NCBI RefSeq assembly: GCF_002844375.1
Contig: NZ_CP024199.1
Location: forward strand, 3,140,001 to 3,204,000
Length of the DNA: 64,000 nt
Origin: Thalassospira marina
GTDB taxonomy: Bacteria > Pseudomonadota > Alphaproteobacteria > Rhodospirillales > Thalassospiraceae
Direction: 5' to 3'
The translations under genes were made by a program, and so were the position numbers. Below are positions 1 through 9,025 of the stretch, piece by piece. Below the pieces are notes generated by a model. The model searched no databases. It saw only the letters and a program-made list of their open reading frames with translations, and was not told the origin of the DNA. Numbering within the stretch: position 1 is the first letter of the stretch; each line of letters begins with the position of its first letter.

Positions 1-426
1 CCCCGGATCGATCGGGAAGAAAAGGCCGGTATCACGCAGATGTTCGTTAAGCTGTTCGCGCGTGACGCCGGCCTGAACCCGGCAATCAAGATCGTCATTG
101 TTGATTTCAAGGATCTTGTCCATGCGCGACACATCAATACAAATGCCACCGCGCAAGGCCGCGACATGCCCCTCCAGCGACGAGCCAGTGCCAAAAGGCA
201 CGATGGGCACATTATGGGCTGCACACAGCTTGACCGTTTCGGCAACGTCTTCGGTCGAGGTTGCGAAAACCACGGCATCAGGCGGTGATGCATCGTGCCA
301 GCCTTCATCCTTGCCATGCTGATCAAGAACGGCCTGTGCCGTTGAAACGCGATCCCCGAATTTTTCGCGCAGGGTTTCAATCAGGCTGGCCGGTACCACG
401 ACCCGTTCATAATGATGATCCGACAT
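1..426 (-). CDS. FAD-linked oxidase, D-lactate dehydrogenase (cytochrome)-like, N-terminal part
   Basis: Only the first 142 codons are present; the gene runs off the left edge. The translation from ATG at 426 carries the FAD-binding type 4 (PCMH) signature PFGTGSSLEGH at residues 77-87, followed by GGICIDVSRMDKILEIN. That arrangement is typical of the GlcD/DLD family, which oxidises D-2-hydroxy acids such as D-lactate and passes electrons to a cytochrome or quinone. The length before the motif fits family members starting near here. Substrate is inferred; glycolate oxidase GlcD or another 2-hydroxyacid oxidase are alternatives. No partner gene is visible inside the window. Confidence 0.8.
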   Translation of the reverse strand, partial: MSDHHYERVVVPASLIETLREKFGDRVSTAQAVLDQHGKDEGWHDASPPDAVVFATSTEDVAETVKLCAAHNVPIVPFGTGSSLEGHVAALRGGICIDVSRMDKILEINNDDLDCRVQAGVTREQLNEHLRDTGLFFPIDPG

Positions 427-531
427 GACGTTCCTCGTATAGGTGACTTGGGGCAGGCTGATCTGCCCGGCATTTTGCCCACCCTACGACGTCACATTGC
501 AAATTGGTATTACCTTTTCGCACCCCGGCGC

Positions 532-566
532 AAAAAACCGCCCACGCGAACGCAGGCGGTTTATTT
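532..566 (-). terminator. Rho-independent terminator after choline-sulfatase gene
   Basis: An 8-bp perfect stem, AAACCGCC (535-542) with GGCGGTTT (555-562), is followed on the minus strand by a run of U from the A-tract at 532-537. It lies 54 bases downstream of the sulfatase stop. Confidence 0.75.
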
Positions 567-619
567 GCAACGCCCCAATTCAAATGACGGGCGAGGTTAC
601 GTGCGAACGGCCAGACGGT

Positions 620-2170
620 TTATTCCGCTGCATCGGTTTTGTAAAAACCCGGCACATTCAGGCGGGCATCGGCCTCGACATCGTCAAGGTCCTTATGATT
701 GCGCATATACATGTTGGATGTATCGCGGGTCGGCTGGTGATCCCAACTGGTGATGCGTCCCTGGGTCAGGGCCTCGTAAACCAGTTTGCGGCGTTTCTGG
801 CTGTCGATCACTTTTTTGCGGAAAGTATCCATATCCCAGTTCGCGGCAAGTTCGGCACGGAAGGCATCACGAATATCGCCATGTTTGGGATCATCGATCA
901 GATCGTGAATTTCCTCGGGATCACTGGCAAGGTCAAACAGCATGTCCGGGTCGGTTTGCGAGGCGATATATTTATAGTCCCCACGGCGGATCATGATGAT
1001 GGGAGAAAGCGCGCCTTCGCCACAATATTCGCCAATCACTTCATCATGCCCGCCCTTGCCGGTGATATGGGGCATCAGGCTGCGGCCATCAATTGGGCCA
1101 GCGGGGTCTGGCATGGTTTCATCACCAACGATATCGCGAAGGGTTGGCAGAATATCGATCAGCGATACCGACTGCGAAACGCGTTTTTGCCCCTGTGCGC
1201 CGGGAAAGGCAAAAAACAGCGGCACACGTGCTGATGGTTCATACCACGACATTTTATACCACATGCCGCGTTCGCCCAGCATATCGCCATGGTCGCCACT
1301 GAAAATAACCAGCGTATTATCGGCCATGCCGGTTTCGCGCAGGGTGCGCATCAATGACCCCACAAGGCAATCCACATAGCTGATCGAGGCATAATAGGCA
1401 CGGCGCGCCTTAAGCACGTCTTCATCCGTTACCGGCTCCTGATCCAGGTTATAAACATGGCGCAGGCGGCGGGAATGGGGGTCAAGGTCTTCGGGTTTCA
1501 GGGTGACATGGGGCGGGTCAATGGCGACACCGTCATACATGTTCCAGAATTCCGGGCGCGCATTATAGGGATCGTGCGGGTGGGTAAAGGAAACCGTCAG
1601 GAAAAACGGGCGGTTATCGTGTTTCTGATCGCGCGCGACATCATAAAGGTAACGCCGCGCCTCAAACACGGTTTCATCATCAAAATCTAGCTGGTTGGAA
1701 CGGTAAACCGGCCCGGCCTGTGTGACCGACCCCATATTGTGATACCAGCTTGGCCGGGTTTCAAAATTATCCCAATCGCAATACCAGCCATAATCGGCGG
1801 GGTAGATATCGGCCGTTAACCGGTCTTCATATCCATGAAGCTGATCAGCGCCACAAAAATGCATTTTACCTGCCAAAGCAGTGCGATAACCGGCATGGCG
1901 CACATAATGCGCCAGAGTTGGAATATCCGATGCGAGGTCAGAAGCATTGTCATAGGCCTCGATCCGGCCGGGGAGCTGGCCGGTCATCAGGCAAAAGCGC
2001 GATGGGGCGCAAAGCGGGCTGTTGGTATAGGCGGAATCAAATACCACGGCGTTTTCCGCCAGGGCATCAAGGTTGGGGGTCTTGACCACCTTATGCCCGT
2101 AAAGCGGCATGCAGCGCGCGGCGAGCTGATCGGCCATGACAAACAGAATATTCATCGGCTTTGACGACAT
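620..2170 (-). CDS. betC: Choline-sulfatase
   Basis: A 516-residue alkaline-phosphatase-superfamily sulfatase that should hydrolyse choline-O-sulfate to choline and sulfate, feeding osmoprotection or carbon, nitrogen and sulfur supply. The N-terminus MNILFVMADQ carries the metal-binding Asp. The motif CAPSR at residues 54-58 supplies the cysteine that is converted to formylglycine. SGDHGDMLGERG supplies further metal ligands. The C-terminal stretch with SWDHQPTRDTSNMYMRN resembles the dedicated choline-sulfatase C-terminal domain. I chose ATG 2170 because AGGGGG lies about 12 bases upstream; an in-frame start at 2266 lacks such a site. The divergent LysR gene is of the choline-sulfate type. 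No betA or betB is present nearby. Confidence 0.9.
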   Translation of the reverse strand: MSSKPMNILFVMADQLAARCMPLYGHKVVKTPNLDALAENAVVFDSAYTNSPLCAPSRFCLMTGQLPGRIEAYDNASDLASDIPTLAHYVRHAGYRTALAGKMHFCGADQLHGYEDRLTADIYPADYGWYCDWDNFETRPSWYHNMGSVTQAGPVYRSNQLDFDDETVFEARRYLYDVARDQKHDNRPFFLTVSFTHPHDPYNARPEFWNMYDGVAIDPPHVTLKPEDLDPHSRRLRHVYNLDQEPVTDEDVLKARRAYYASISYVDCLVGSLMRTLRETGMADNTLVIFSGDHGDMLGERGMWYKMSWYEPSARVPLFFAFPGAQGQKRVSQSVSLIDILPTLRDIVGDETMPDPAGPIDGRSLMPHITGKGGHDEVIGEYCGEGALSPIIMIRRGDYKYIASQTDPDMLFDLASDPEEIHDLIDDPKHGDIRDAFRAELAANWDMDTFRKKVIDSQKRRKLVYEALTQGRITSWDHQPTRDTSNMYMRNHKDLDDVEADARLNVPGFYKTDAAE

Positions 2171-2318
2171 GGTAGCGTATATCCCCCTGATTTTATGAAT
2201 GATAACCATGGCAGCGCTTAAAGGCATCCAATCGGTGCAAATACCCTGCGCGCCTTGCATTATCATTGCTATTTAACATTTGAATGATTCTTGTGAAGAC
2301 CGCTTGTATTCATCCCTG

Positions 2319-2337
2319 CCATCAATAATATTGATGG
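2319..2337. promoter_or_regulatory. Inverted repeat in betC/LysR intergenic region, putative operator
   Basis: CCATCAATA, one central A, then TATTGATGG gives perfect 9-bp arms. It ends one base before the LysR start codon at 2339 and lies in the divergent promoter region, so it is a reasonable autoregulatory LysR site. This is inference from position and symmetry. Confidence 0.45.
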
Positions 2338-2338
2338 G

Positions 2339-3292
2339 ATGAGATATGGAAACATCCCCTCGCCCCATGCCCTGATCGCGTTTGAAGCCGCAGCACGCTG
2401 CGGCAGCTTTACCCGTGCGGCACAGGAACTTGGTATTGGCCAGCCCGCCGTCAGCCATCAGGTGACACTGCTGGAAGACCAGTTAAACCAGCCCTTATTT
2501 CGGCGCTTACATCGTGGTGTGGCACTGACCGGTGCCGGGCAGGAATTATATGACAGTGTCAGCGCGGCCTTTGGCCAGATCGACCAGACGGTGGAAACCA
2601 TCCGCACACGGCGCAGCACCCGCATCAGCGTGGGGACGGATTTTGCCTTTGCATCCTTTATCCTGATGCCGCATCTGGCGGATTTCACCGCCCGTTTCCC
2701 CGATATCGAGGTTAATGTTGTGACCAACCAGACCGGGCGGTTTGGCGCGGATGCCAATATCGATATCGAACTTTCATTCGGCCATTGCGGACCGCACGGG
2801 ATATTGCTGCTGGCAGAACGGGTAACACCGGTTTGCAGCCCGGCCCTGCTGGCACGGTATGGGCAGGCCCGAACACCGGCCGATCTGTGCACAATGCCGC
2901 TTTTGCACCTGGATAGCGAAATTGAAAATCGCTGGTTCAATTGGGAAAGCTGGCTGCGCACTGCCGGGCATAATCCCGGCGGGCCGCTTAGCGGGCATCG
3001 GTTTAATACCTATTTGCTGGTGTTATCGGCAGCCCTTTCCGGGCAGGGTGTTGCCCTGGGCTGGACGGCCTTATTACAGCAGCATTTGCAAAGCGGCCAA
3101 CTGGTGCAGGCCAGCACCATTACCCTGTCATCCGAACGTGGCTATGTCCTGACATCACGCGCCGCCCCGCGCCGGCAAAGCCAGGTCACCGCCTTTGCCA
3201 ACTGGGCCCGCGAAATTATCGCCGATGACAATGTCACGACCTTTGGCACCAGCACCGAAGCCCCGGCCGCAGATAGCGCTGGCACTTTATAG
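2339..3292 (+). CDS. LysR-family regulator, choline-sulfate utilisation type
   Basis: A 317-residue LTTR. Residues about 8-65 form the winged helix-turn-helix (PSPHALIAFEAAARCGSFTRAAQELGIGQ region, written here only as its key parts: SFTRAAQELG and PAVSHQV). The rest is a periplasmic-binding-protein-like effector domain. The opening PSPHALIAFEAAAR is GcvA-like and close to regulators paired with choline-sulfatase. It is divergent from betC, with 168 bases between starts, so it most likely activates betC in response to choline sulfate or choline. The ATG directly abuts an inverted repeat and has no clear ribosome site, so initiation may be weak or leaderless. Confidence 0.85.
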   Translation: MRYGNIPSPHALIAFEAAARCGSFTRAAQELGIGQPAVSHQVTLLEDQLNQPLFRRLHRGVALTGAGQELYDSVSAAFGQIDQTVETIRTRRSTRISVGTDFAFASFILMPHLADFTARFPDIEVNVVTNQTGRFGADANIDIELSFGHCGPHGILLLAERVTPVCSPALLARYGQARTPADLCTMPLLHLDSEIENRWFNWESWLRTAGHNPGGPLSGHRFNTYLLVLSAALSGQGVALGWTALLQQHLQSGQLVQASTITLSSERGYVLTSRAAPRRQSQVTAFANWAREIIADDNVTTFGTSTEAPAADSAGTL

Positions 3293-3319
3293 CCCCCAGC
3301 AACACCATCCCAGCAAAGC

Positions 3320-3365
3320 AAAACCGCCCCGCTGCTGCATCATCAGCAGCAACCGGGCGGTTAAT
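3320..3365 (+). terminator. Terminator-like hairpin between LysR and VOC genes
   Basis: A long stem: AACCGCCC pairs with GGGCGGTT, extended by GCTGCTG/CAGCAGC around a short CATCAT loop. It lies between two convergent genes (ends 3292 and 3400) and could serve both strands. The A-run before it gives a U-run on the minus strand. Confidence 0.65.
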
Positions 3366-3399
3366 TGGCGATCGGGTTAACAGGCGCGACTATGCCCGC

Positions 3400-3822
3400 T
3401 TACCCGCCATAGGCAACTTCGATATCAAGAACCCAGGTAACGCCAAATCGGTCACGGACCATGCCATACAGCGGTGACCAGCCCGAAGGTGCCAGATCAG
3501 CAACCACCACGCCCCCATCACAAAGGCCATTCCAGTAACCTTTTAATTCGGCCTGGTCGGTAACACGGACGGAAACAAAAAAGGGAATAACGCCCTGATC
3601 ATGGGGCAGACTTGCGGGGACATCATACGCCATGATGCGAAAGCCTTCGCTGCTGGCGACCTGGCCCCACAGGATCTGGTCTGCTTCGGCTTCGAGCTGC
3701 ACGGCATGGGCATCGCGATAGGTGACCAGCGCGATATCCCCGCCGAACACCGATTGATAAAAGCCCAGCGCCTGTTTGGCCTGGCCGCGAAAATTAAGGT
3801 GAGTGGTGGTTTTCAGGCTCAT
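3400..3822 (-). CDS. PhnB-like VOC (glyoxalase-fold) family protein
   Basis: A 140-residue single-domain vicinal oxygen chelate protein of the PhnB / 3-demethylubiquinone-methyltransferase-like group. Visible features are THLNFRGQAKQALGFYQSVFGGD at the start of the fold (key parts NFRG, ALGFYQ, FGG) and GWSPLYGMVRDRFGVTWVLD at the end, typical of this family. No activity is firmly assigned to the family in general; many are dimeric metal proteins of unknown substrate. Start ATG 3822 is supported by AAAGGACA just upstream. It is divergent from the WYL regulator at 3895 with a 72-base spacer, so the regulator probably controls it. Confidence 0.8.
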   Translation of the reverse strand: MSLKTTTHLNFRGQAKQALGFYQSVFGGDIALVTYRDAHAVQLEAEADQILWGQVASSEGFRIMAYDVPASLPHDQGVIPFFVSVRVTDQAELKGYWNGLCDGGVVVADLAPSGWSPLYGMVRDRFGVTWVLDIEVAYGG

Positions 3823-3894
3823 TGACTTGTCCTTTGCACATTCAAATGCCGGGAGTATAAGAACCGCCAACTGACAAATTCCGGCAGTAGCAAC

Positions 3895-4590
3895 ATGGCC
3901 AAATCAGAAAGACTTTTGCAATTGATGCAGGCCTTGCGCGTTTTACCATCCCCGGTAACGGCCCACCGCCTGGCCGAGGAAATGGATGTTTCCCTGCGCA
4001 CCATTTACCGCGATATCGACAGCCTGCGTGTAGCAGGTGCGCGGATTGAGGGGGAACGTGGTTTTGGCTACCAGTTAACCGAAGATTACGCCCTGCCACC
4101 CCAAACCCTTACCCGGATCGAGATCGAGGCACTGGCATTGGGGTTAGGCGAAATCAAATGCATTGGTGATCCGATGCTGGCCGATGCGGCAGCATCCGTT
4201 CTGGCAAAGGTGGCAGCAACCCTGCCCAGCGAACGTGAACAGCAGTTGTTTCACGCGATTTCAAAAATCTACCGCCCGCAGCCGCGCTTTACCTTTGCCA
4301 TCGATATCGCCCCCATTCGCACGGCGTGCTGGAACGAACAGGCAGTAAAGATCGATTATCAGGACCATAATAATGATGTCAGCACGCGGGTTATTTACCC
4401 GCTTTCGCTGATGTATACCGAACGCAAGCTGACGATCTTGTCCTGGTGTTGCAAACGCGAGGATTTCCGCATGTTTCGTACTGACCGCATTTTAGCAGTT
4501 GAAATAACCGATATCAGCTTTCGCCCGAAACGGGTGAGCCTGTTAAACCAGTATCTGGCAAAACTGACCGCGCGCGAAACAGAAGATTAA
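3895..4590 (+). CDS. YafY-type transcriptional regulator (HTH_11 + WYL domain)
   Basis: 231 residues. The N-terminal winged helix covers about residues 5-58, with ALRVLPSPVTAHRLAEEMDVS and the recognition helix SLRTIYRDIDSL. The central and C-terminal part is a WYL-type sensing domain (residues about 135-225) ending in ITDISFRPKRVSLL. YafY-like proteins are DNA-binding regulators with poorly known ligands. The gene is divergent from the PhnB-like VOC gene, a very common pairing, so local control of that gene is likely. Confidence 0.85.
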   Translation: MAKSERLLQLMQALRVLPSPVTAHRLAEEMDVSLRTIYRDIDSLRVAGARIEGERGFGYQLTEDYALPPQTLTRIEIEALALGLGEIKCIGDPMLADAAASVLAKVAATLPSEREQQLFHAISKIYRPQPRFTFAIDIAPIRTACWNEQAVKIDYQDHNNDVSTRVIYPLSLMYTERKLTILSWCCKREDFRMFRTDRILAVEITDISFRPKRVSLLNQYLAKLTARETED

Positions 4591-4615
4591 AAACAACATT
4601 TCCTGCAATGCCACG

Positions 4616-4653
4616 CAAAAAACCGCCGCCCGGATTTGCGCCAGGCAGCGGTT
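4616..4653. terminator. Bidirectional terminator-like hairpin
   Basis: AACCGCCGCCCGG pairs with CAGGCAGCGGTT with one mismatch, preceded by AAAAAA. It lies between the convergent YafY-type (end 4590) and AIM24-family (end 4679) genes. Confidence 0.6.
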
Positions 4654-4678
4654 TGGATGCATGATCGGATCGGGTGGA

Positions 4679-5386
4679 TCAGCCCTTGTTACGGTCCTTG
4701 GGCAGGGCTGCGGCAATGCGGTCTGCCAGACGGGAAAATGGCAGGCTTTGCAGCCAGACGGTTCCCGGCCCTTCAAGGGTGGTAACAAAAAGCCCCTCGC
4801 CACCAAACAGCGCGTTGCGAAAACCACCAACAAAATCGACGGAATAATCGACACTGTCAGTCAGCGCGACAAGCGCGCCCGTATCAACGCGCAGGCGCTG
4901 GCCCGGCTGCAAATCCTTGCGGATAATGGTGCCACCGGCATGCACAAAGGCCATGCCATCGCCGCTTAGACGCTGCAAAATAAAACCTTCGCCGCCAAAC
5001 AGGCCCGCGCCCAGGCGTTTGGAAAAGGCGATATCAATATCGATCCCGGCCGCTGCACACAGAAAACCATCTTTCTGGCATAAAACAGTGCCGCCAAAAT
5101 CACGCAGATTAATATCAATCACCTTGCCCGGATAGGGGGCAGCAAAGGCAACGTGCCCTTTGCCCGTGCCTTCATGAACAAAACTTGTGATAAAAAAGCT
5201 TTCGCCGGTCAGCATGCGTTTGAAACCGGAAAACAGGCCACCACCGGTATTAGTCTGCATGGAAATGCCCTGGCCCATATACATCATCGCCCCGGCTTCG
5301 GCGCGCACACCCTCGCCCGGGTCCAGTTCGATTTCGACCAGCTGCATTTCATTGCCGATGATTTCATAGTCGATGACGTCTGCCAC
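4679..5386 (-). CDS. AIM24-family (TIGR00266) protein
   Basis: 235 residues, glycine-rich beta-helical AIM24 fold. Typical elements are IIGNEMQLVEIELDPGEGVRAEAGAMMYM near the N-terminus (key parts LDPGE, AEAGAM), the GGGLFSGFKRMLTGESFF segment with its GE-FF core, and LAALTDSVDY-like strands near the end. Bacterial members have no settled function; yeast Aim24 is mitochondrial. There is no in-frame ATG near the conserved start. GTG at 5386 with AAAGGA seven bases upstream is the best start; upstream in-frame codons to 5509 encode no conserved sequence. The gene stands alone on its strand. Confidence 0.8.
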   Translation of the reverse strand: MADVIDYEIIGNEMQLVEIELDPGEGVRAEAGAMMYMGQGISMQTNTGGGLFSGFKRMLTGESFFITSFVHEGTGKGHVAFAAPYPGKVIDINLRDFGGTVLCQKDGFLCAAAGIDIDIAFSKRLGAGLFGGEGFILQRLSGDGMAFVHAGGTIIRKDLQPGQRLRVDTGALVALTDSVDYSVDFVGGFRNALFGGEGLFVTTLEGPGTVWLQSLPFSRLADRIAAALPKDRNKG

Positions 5387-5601
5387 GCAATATCCTTTGC
5401 TTTTTGGGTGTCGAGGCAGGCGATACCGCCTTTGGCGAAACGTACCTGCCTTTGTCCTGCATATTTGACAGGGCCAGTATAACCGGATTTGACCGGCAAA
5501 GCAGGGCAATATTGTGACAGATGCACGGCGCTGACGGCTTATCCCTTTGACAATTCTCGCAAAACTTGCACTATATCCTATCCTAACATACAGGAAGAAA
5601 T

Positions 5602-7062
5602 ATGGGGCGGGGATGGCCGATCAGGGGCTGGCAAATACTGCTGGGGCTTTTGGTGCCTCTGCTTCTTGCTGGCTGCGAAAAGCAGGACCTTTATAAATTC
5701 AATGTTTGCCGCCTTGCCCTTCCGGGCGTTGAAAATGCTGGGCTGCGCTTTCATCTTCTTACCCGGCCCGACATTGACGCAAACGCCGATCGCATCACCC
5801 TGATCTATCAGATCCTGCCCGATAGTGTGCCCTATCGCAGTAATGATGAAGGTGTTCTTTCCGATAATGTACCGATATCGGGCGAAGGCCCCCCTGCCTT
5901 TGCGCATAGGATTACCTGCCAGTTTGCCCGGGCACAAACACCCGGTGCGCGTGTACCCCTGACCGGGATTGAAACATCACGATTTGGCGTTTTACCGGCA
6001 AGCCAGCTTGCCCTTTTAGACCGCTTCTGGATCAACCGGGTCGGCCGTACTGCCCTTAATTCCTTTGATGATCAAAGCCGTAGCGCCACACTACCCGATG
6101 TACCCAATATTGGTGCCAAGGCGGCATTTGGCCTGCAATTGCTGCTTGCGGGTGTTTCGCGCGGGGCGGTTTATGCCCTGCTTGCCCTGCCCTTTACCCT
6201 GATTTACGGGCTGATCGGGCGGATCAATCTGGCATTCGGGGAAATGCTGATGGTGGGTGGGGTTGCCGCAATGGTAGCAAGCCAGGCTGTCATTGGCGGC
6301 ATTGGCTGGCATATTACTTTGATCGTCATATCAGCGCTGCTTGCGGCCATAATTTACGGGGCGGGGTTGGGCCGCCTTTCCTGGAAATGGGTATTTGGGC
6401 CTTTAGGCCGGGCCAATACCGGTGGCCAGGGTATGATTGTTGCCTCGCTGGGATGTGTGCTGGCCATTCAGGAATTTGTTCGCCTGGCCTATTCCGCGCG
6501 CAATTTCAATTTACCGCCAATCTGGCAATTTGCCCTGCCTTTGGTGCGCGGCGGGCATTTTATCGTCACTATCGACGGGTTTGACATTCTGGCCGTAACA
6601 CTCGCCGTTATCATGGCCATGATCCTGCATCGATTAATGCATCAAACCGCCTTTGGCCGTGCCTGGCACGCCATCAGCCAGGACCGGTTTGCCGCCGCGC
6701 TGTGCGGCGTGCGCCTGCATCATGTCGAAGGACTGACCTTTACCCTTGCGGGCCTTTTATGCGGTATTGCCGGGGCCATTCTGGCCTTGCGATATGGGGT
6801 GATCAATTTTCATTCCGGCACCATGTTCGGCTTCAAGGCGCTTACGGCAGCCATTCTTGGTGGCATCGGCATTGTTCGCGGTGCGTGGCTGGGCGGCATA
6901 TTACTGGGCCTTCTGGAATCCCTCTGGACCGGTTATTTCGGCGATCCTTACCGCGATGCTGCCGTGTTCGTCCTGCTGGCTGCCGTGCTGATTTTAAAAC
7001 CACAGGGGCTTTTGGGTATCAATAACAGCCACGATAGCCTTGCAACCGGGCGAGCGGGCTAA
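5602..7062 (+). CDS. LivH-type branched-chain ABC permease with N-terminal lipoprotein signal and extra domain
   Basis: 486 residues. Residues 10-25 form a lipoprotein-like signal with lipobox LLAGC (Cys25). Residues 26-170 are a soluble region that I do not recognise. From about 173 there are roughly eight membrane segments of the LivH family, with GLIGRINLAFGEMLMVGG and the C-terminal ILGGIGIVRGAWLGG. LivH is one of two permeases in HAAT importers for branched-chain amino acids, urea and similar solutes. UrtB-type permeases also carry N-terminal extracytoplasmic extensions, but no urt, livM, livG, livF or binding protein gene is adjacent. AGGAAG precedes the ATG well. Orphan permease; substrate unknown. 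Confidence 0.75.
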   Translation: MGRGWPIRGWQILLGLLVPLLLAGCEKQDLYKFNVCRLALPGVENAGLRFHLLTRPDIDANADRITLIYQILPDSVPYRSNDEGVLSDNVPISGEGPPAFAHRITCQFARAQTPGARVPLTGIETSRFGVLPASQLALLDRFWINRVGRTALNSFDDQSRSATLPDVPNIGAKAAFGLQLLLAGVSRGAVYALLALPFTLIYGLIGRINLAFGEMLMVGGVAAMVASQAVIGGIGWHITLIVISALLAAIIYGAGLGRLSWKWVFGPLGRANTGGQGMIVASLGCVLAIQEFVRLAYSARNFNLPPIWQFALPLVRGGHFIVTIDGFDILAVTLAVIMAMILHRLMHQTAFGRAWHAISQDRFAAALCGVRLHHVEGLTFTLAGLLCGIAGAILALRYGVINFHSGTMFGFKALTAAILGGIGIVRGAWLGGILLGLLESLWTGYFGDPYRDAAVFVLLAAVLILKPQGLLGINNSHDSLATGRAG

Positions 7063-7099
7063 ATTTGCGTTGAAGGGCATATTCCCGGCCAGAACAACG

Positions 7100-7129
7100 A
7101 ACGGGGCGAGCATCGCGGCCCGCCCCGTT
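7100..7129. terminator. Hairpin between convergent genes
   Basis: AACGGGGCG (7100-7108) pairs with CGCCCCGTT (7121-7129), nine bp perfect. It lies between the permease end (7062) and the GltB-like end (7155). The U-tract is poor on both strands, so efficiency is uncertain. Confidence 0.5.
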
Positions 7130-7154
7130 TGAACAAACAACAAGCACAGATCTA

Positions 7155-8816
7155 TCAGGTGCTATGAACCATATCGCGGCGTTTGAACGGGCCAAACGGG
7201 ATTTCGGATGGGGCAAAGGTTTCGGCCGATGCGCGGTCCCAGCGGCTGTGCCAGTCTGACAGTTCGGGAATTTCAGGGCCGGAAACCAGAAAACCCTCTG
7301 GCAGGTAGGGATACATTTCATTGCCATCAAGGAATTCATTATCCTTCTGGCGGAACATGAAATGATAGGGCATGAAATTGCGCGGGTCGCTTAGCCCGGC
7401 TGCCCCGGTAATTTCGGCCAGGGCATGCAATGTATTGTGGTGGAAGCGTGCGACACGGTCGCTTTTATCGCCCACATCAACGGCGCGCTGGCGGACCGGG
7501 TCCTGCGTGGCGATACCTACCGGGCATTTATTGGTGTGGCAGGATTGCGCCTGGATGCAGCCCAGGGCAAACATGAAACCCCGCGCCGCATTGCACCAGT
7601 CCGCCCCCAGTGCCAGAACCTGGGCAATATCAAAGGCCGAAACGATTTTACCCGCCGCACCAATTTTGATTTCATTCCGGATGCCAGCCCCACGCAGGGC
7701 ATTATGCACAAAGGTCAGGCCTTCATGCATCGGCATACCCACACGGTTGGCAAACTCCACCGGGGCCGCACCGGTGCCGCCTTCCTTGCCATCGACCACA
7801 ATAAAATCAGGCAGAATACCCGTGCTTAGCATCGCCTTGACGATGCACATGAATTCACGGCGATGGCCAATACACAATTTAAAACCAACCGGCTTACCCC
7901 CCGAAAGGTCGCGCAGCTGGGCGATAAATTCCATCAGGCCTTTGGGTGTTGAAAATGTGCGATGGGCCGATGGCGAAACGCAGTCAATTCCCATCGGAAT
8001 GCCGCGTGCCTCGGCGATTTCCTCGGTAATTTTGGCGGCTGGCAACATGCCGCCATGACCGGGCTTTGCCCCCTGGCTCAGCTTGACCTCGATCATTTTG
8101 ACCTGCGGGTCAGCAGCCGTTTCGGCAAATTTTTCTGGCGAGAACGTGCCATCATCATTGCGGCAGCCAAAATAACCCGATGCCACCTGGTAAATCAGAT
8201 CCCCTCCGCCCTGGCGATGGTAACGGCTGATGCTACCTTCGCCGGTATCATGGGCAAAGCCACCTTTTTTCGCCCCTTTATTCAACGCCAGAATGGCATT
8301 GCCCGACAGGGAGCCAAAGCTCATGGCGGAAATATTGTAAAGGCTGGCATCGTAGGGCTGTTTGCATTGTGAACTGCCGACGCGCACACGAAAATCCTTG
8401 TCCGGAATCACGGTGGGTGCCACCGAATGGGTCAGCCAGGCATAGCCAGATGCATAAACATTTTCAATGGTGCCAAAGGGGCGTTTATCCTCGACACCTT
8501 TGGCGCGCTGATAGACCAGCCCGCGGGACTGGCGACTGAACGGCAGCTCGTCATGATCGCTTTCGATCATGTATTGGCGGATTTCCGGGCGGAAACTTTC
8601 CAGAATAAACCGGATATGCCCGCTTACGGGATAGTTGCGCAGGATGGAATGGCGGGTCTGGCGCAAATCGTGAATGCCGACCAGCACCAGCGCCCCGAAT
8701 ATCACGGCAGGAACCCAGAACCAGACACTGAATGGCAGGCAGCACACCGACACAATGGCTAAAACCGTTACAGCAGCAAGAACCGCGTAACGCTGATACT
8801 CGATTAAAGATTTCAA
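7155..8816 (-). CDS. FMN-binding glutamate synthase (GltB central domain) family protein, membrane-anchored
   Basis: 553 residues from TTG 8816. Two membrane segments (about residues 8-45) precede a GltB-type FMN/Fe-S barrel. Visible are PYDASLYNISAMSFGSLS, the catalytic-site region KLSQGAKPGHGG, the FMN-phosphate region FIVVDGKEGGTGAAP, and the iron-sulfur cysteine cluster CIQAQSCHTNKCPVGIATQ. There is no glutaminase domain and no GltD partner nearby, so it is not a standard glutamate synthase; the family's electron donor and amine source are unclear. TTG 8816 has AGGA eight bases upstream; in-frame upstream starts reach 8918 but have poor ribosome sites. Its neighbour operon encodes a glutamate-producing 5-oxoprolinase. 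Confidence 0.8.
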   Translation of the reverse strand: MKSLIEYQRYAVLAAVTVLAIVSVCCLPFSVWFWVPAVIFGALVLVGIHDLRQTRHSILRNYPVSGHIRFILESFRPEIRQYMIESDHDELPFSRQSRGLVYQRAKGVEDKRPFGTIENVYASGYAWLTHSVAPTVIPDKDFRVRVGSSQCKQPYDASLYNISAMSFGSLSGNAILALNKGAKKGGFAHDTGEGSISRYHRQGGGDLIYQVASGYFGCRNDDGTFSPEKFAETAADPQVKMIEVKLSQGAKPGHGGMLPAAKITEEIAEARGIPMGIDCVSPSAHRTFSTPKGLMEFIAQLRDLSGGKPVGFKLCIGHRREFMCIVKAMLSTGILPDFIVVDGKEGGTGAAPVEFANRVGMPMHEGLTFVHNALRGAGIRNEIKIGAAGKIVSAFDIAQVLALGADWCNAARGFMFALGCIQAQSCHTNKCPVGIATQDPVRQRAVDVGDKSDRVARFHHNTLHALAEITGAAGLSDPRNFMPYHFMFRQKDNEFLDGNEMYPYLPEGFLVSGPEIPELSDWHSRWDRASAETFAPSEIPFGPFKRRDMVHST

Positions 8817-9025
8817 AAGAGCCAGTCCTGTTGAATGAAGCGGGAAAGTGATGGCGCAACAGGTTGCAGCAGCCCTGAAAAACATAACCTTTTCAACGCC
8901 CGCCGCAAGCCCTGCCAATCTTCGTTTATTTCGCCGGATGCCTCAACGGGTATATGGCATTTAAAGACATTGGAGGCAAAATTAAACGCAGCTCACGGCC
9001 CCCAGCGAAAACGTGGGACGTCAAA

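Noticed and set aside
443..1234. 263-codon plus-strand frame opposite betC
   Set aside because: Antisense to the sulfatase with no motif of its own.
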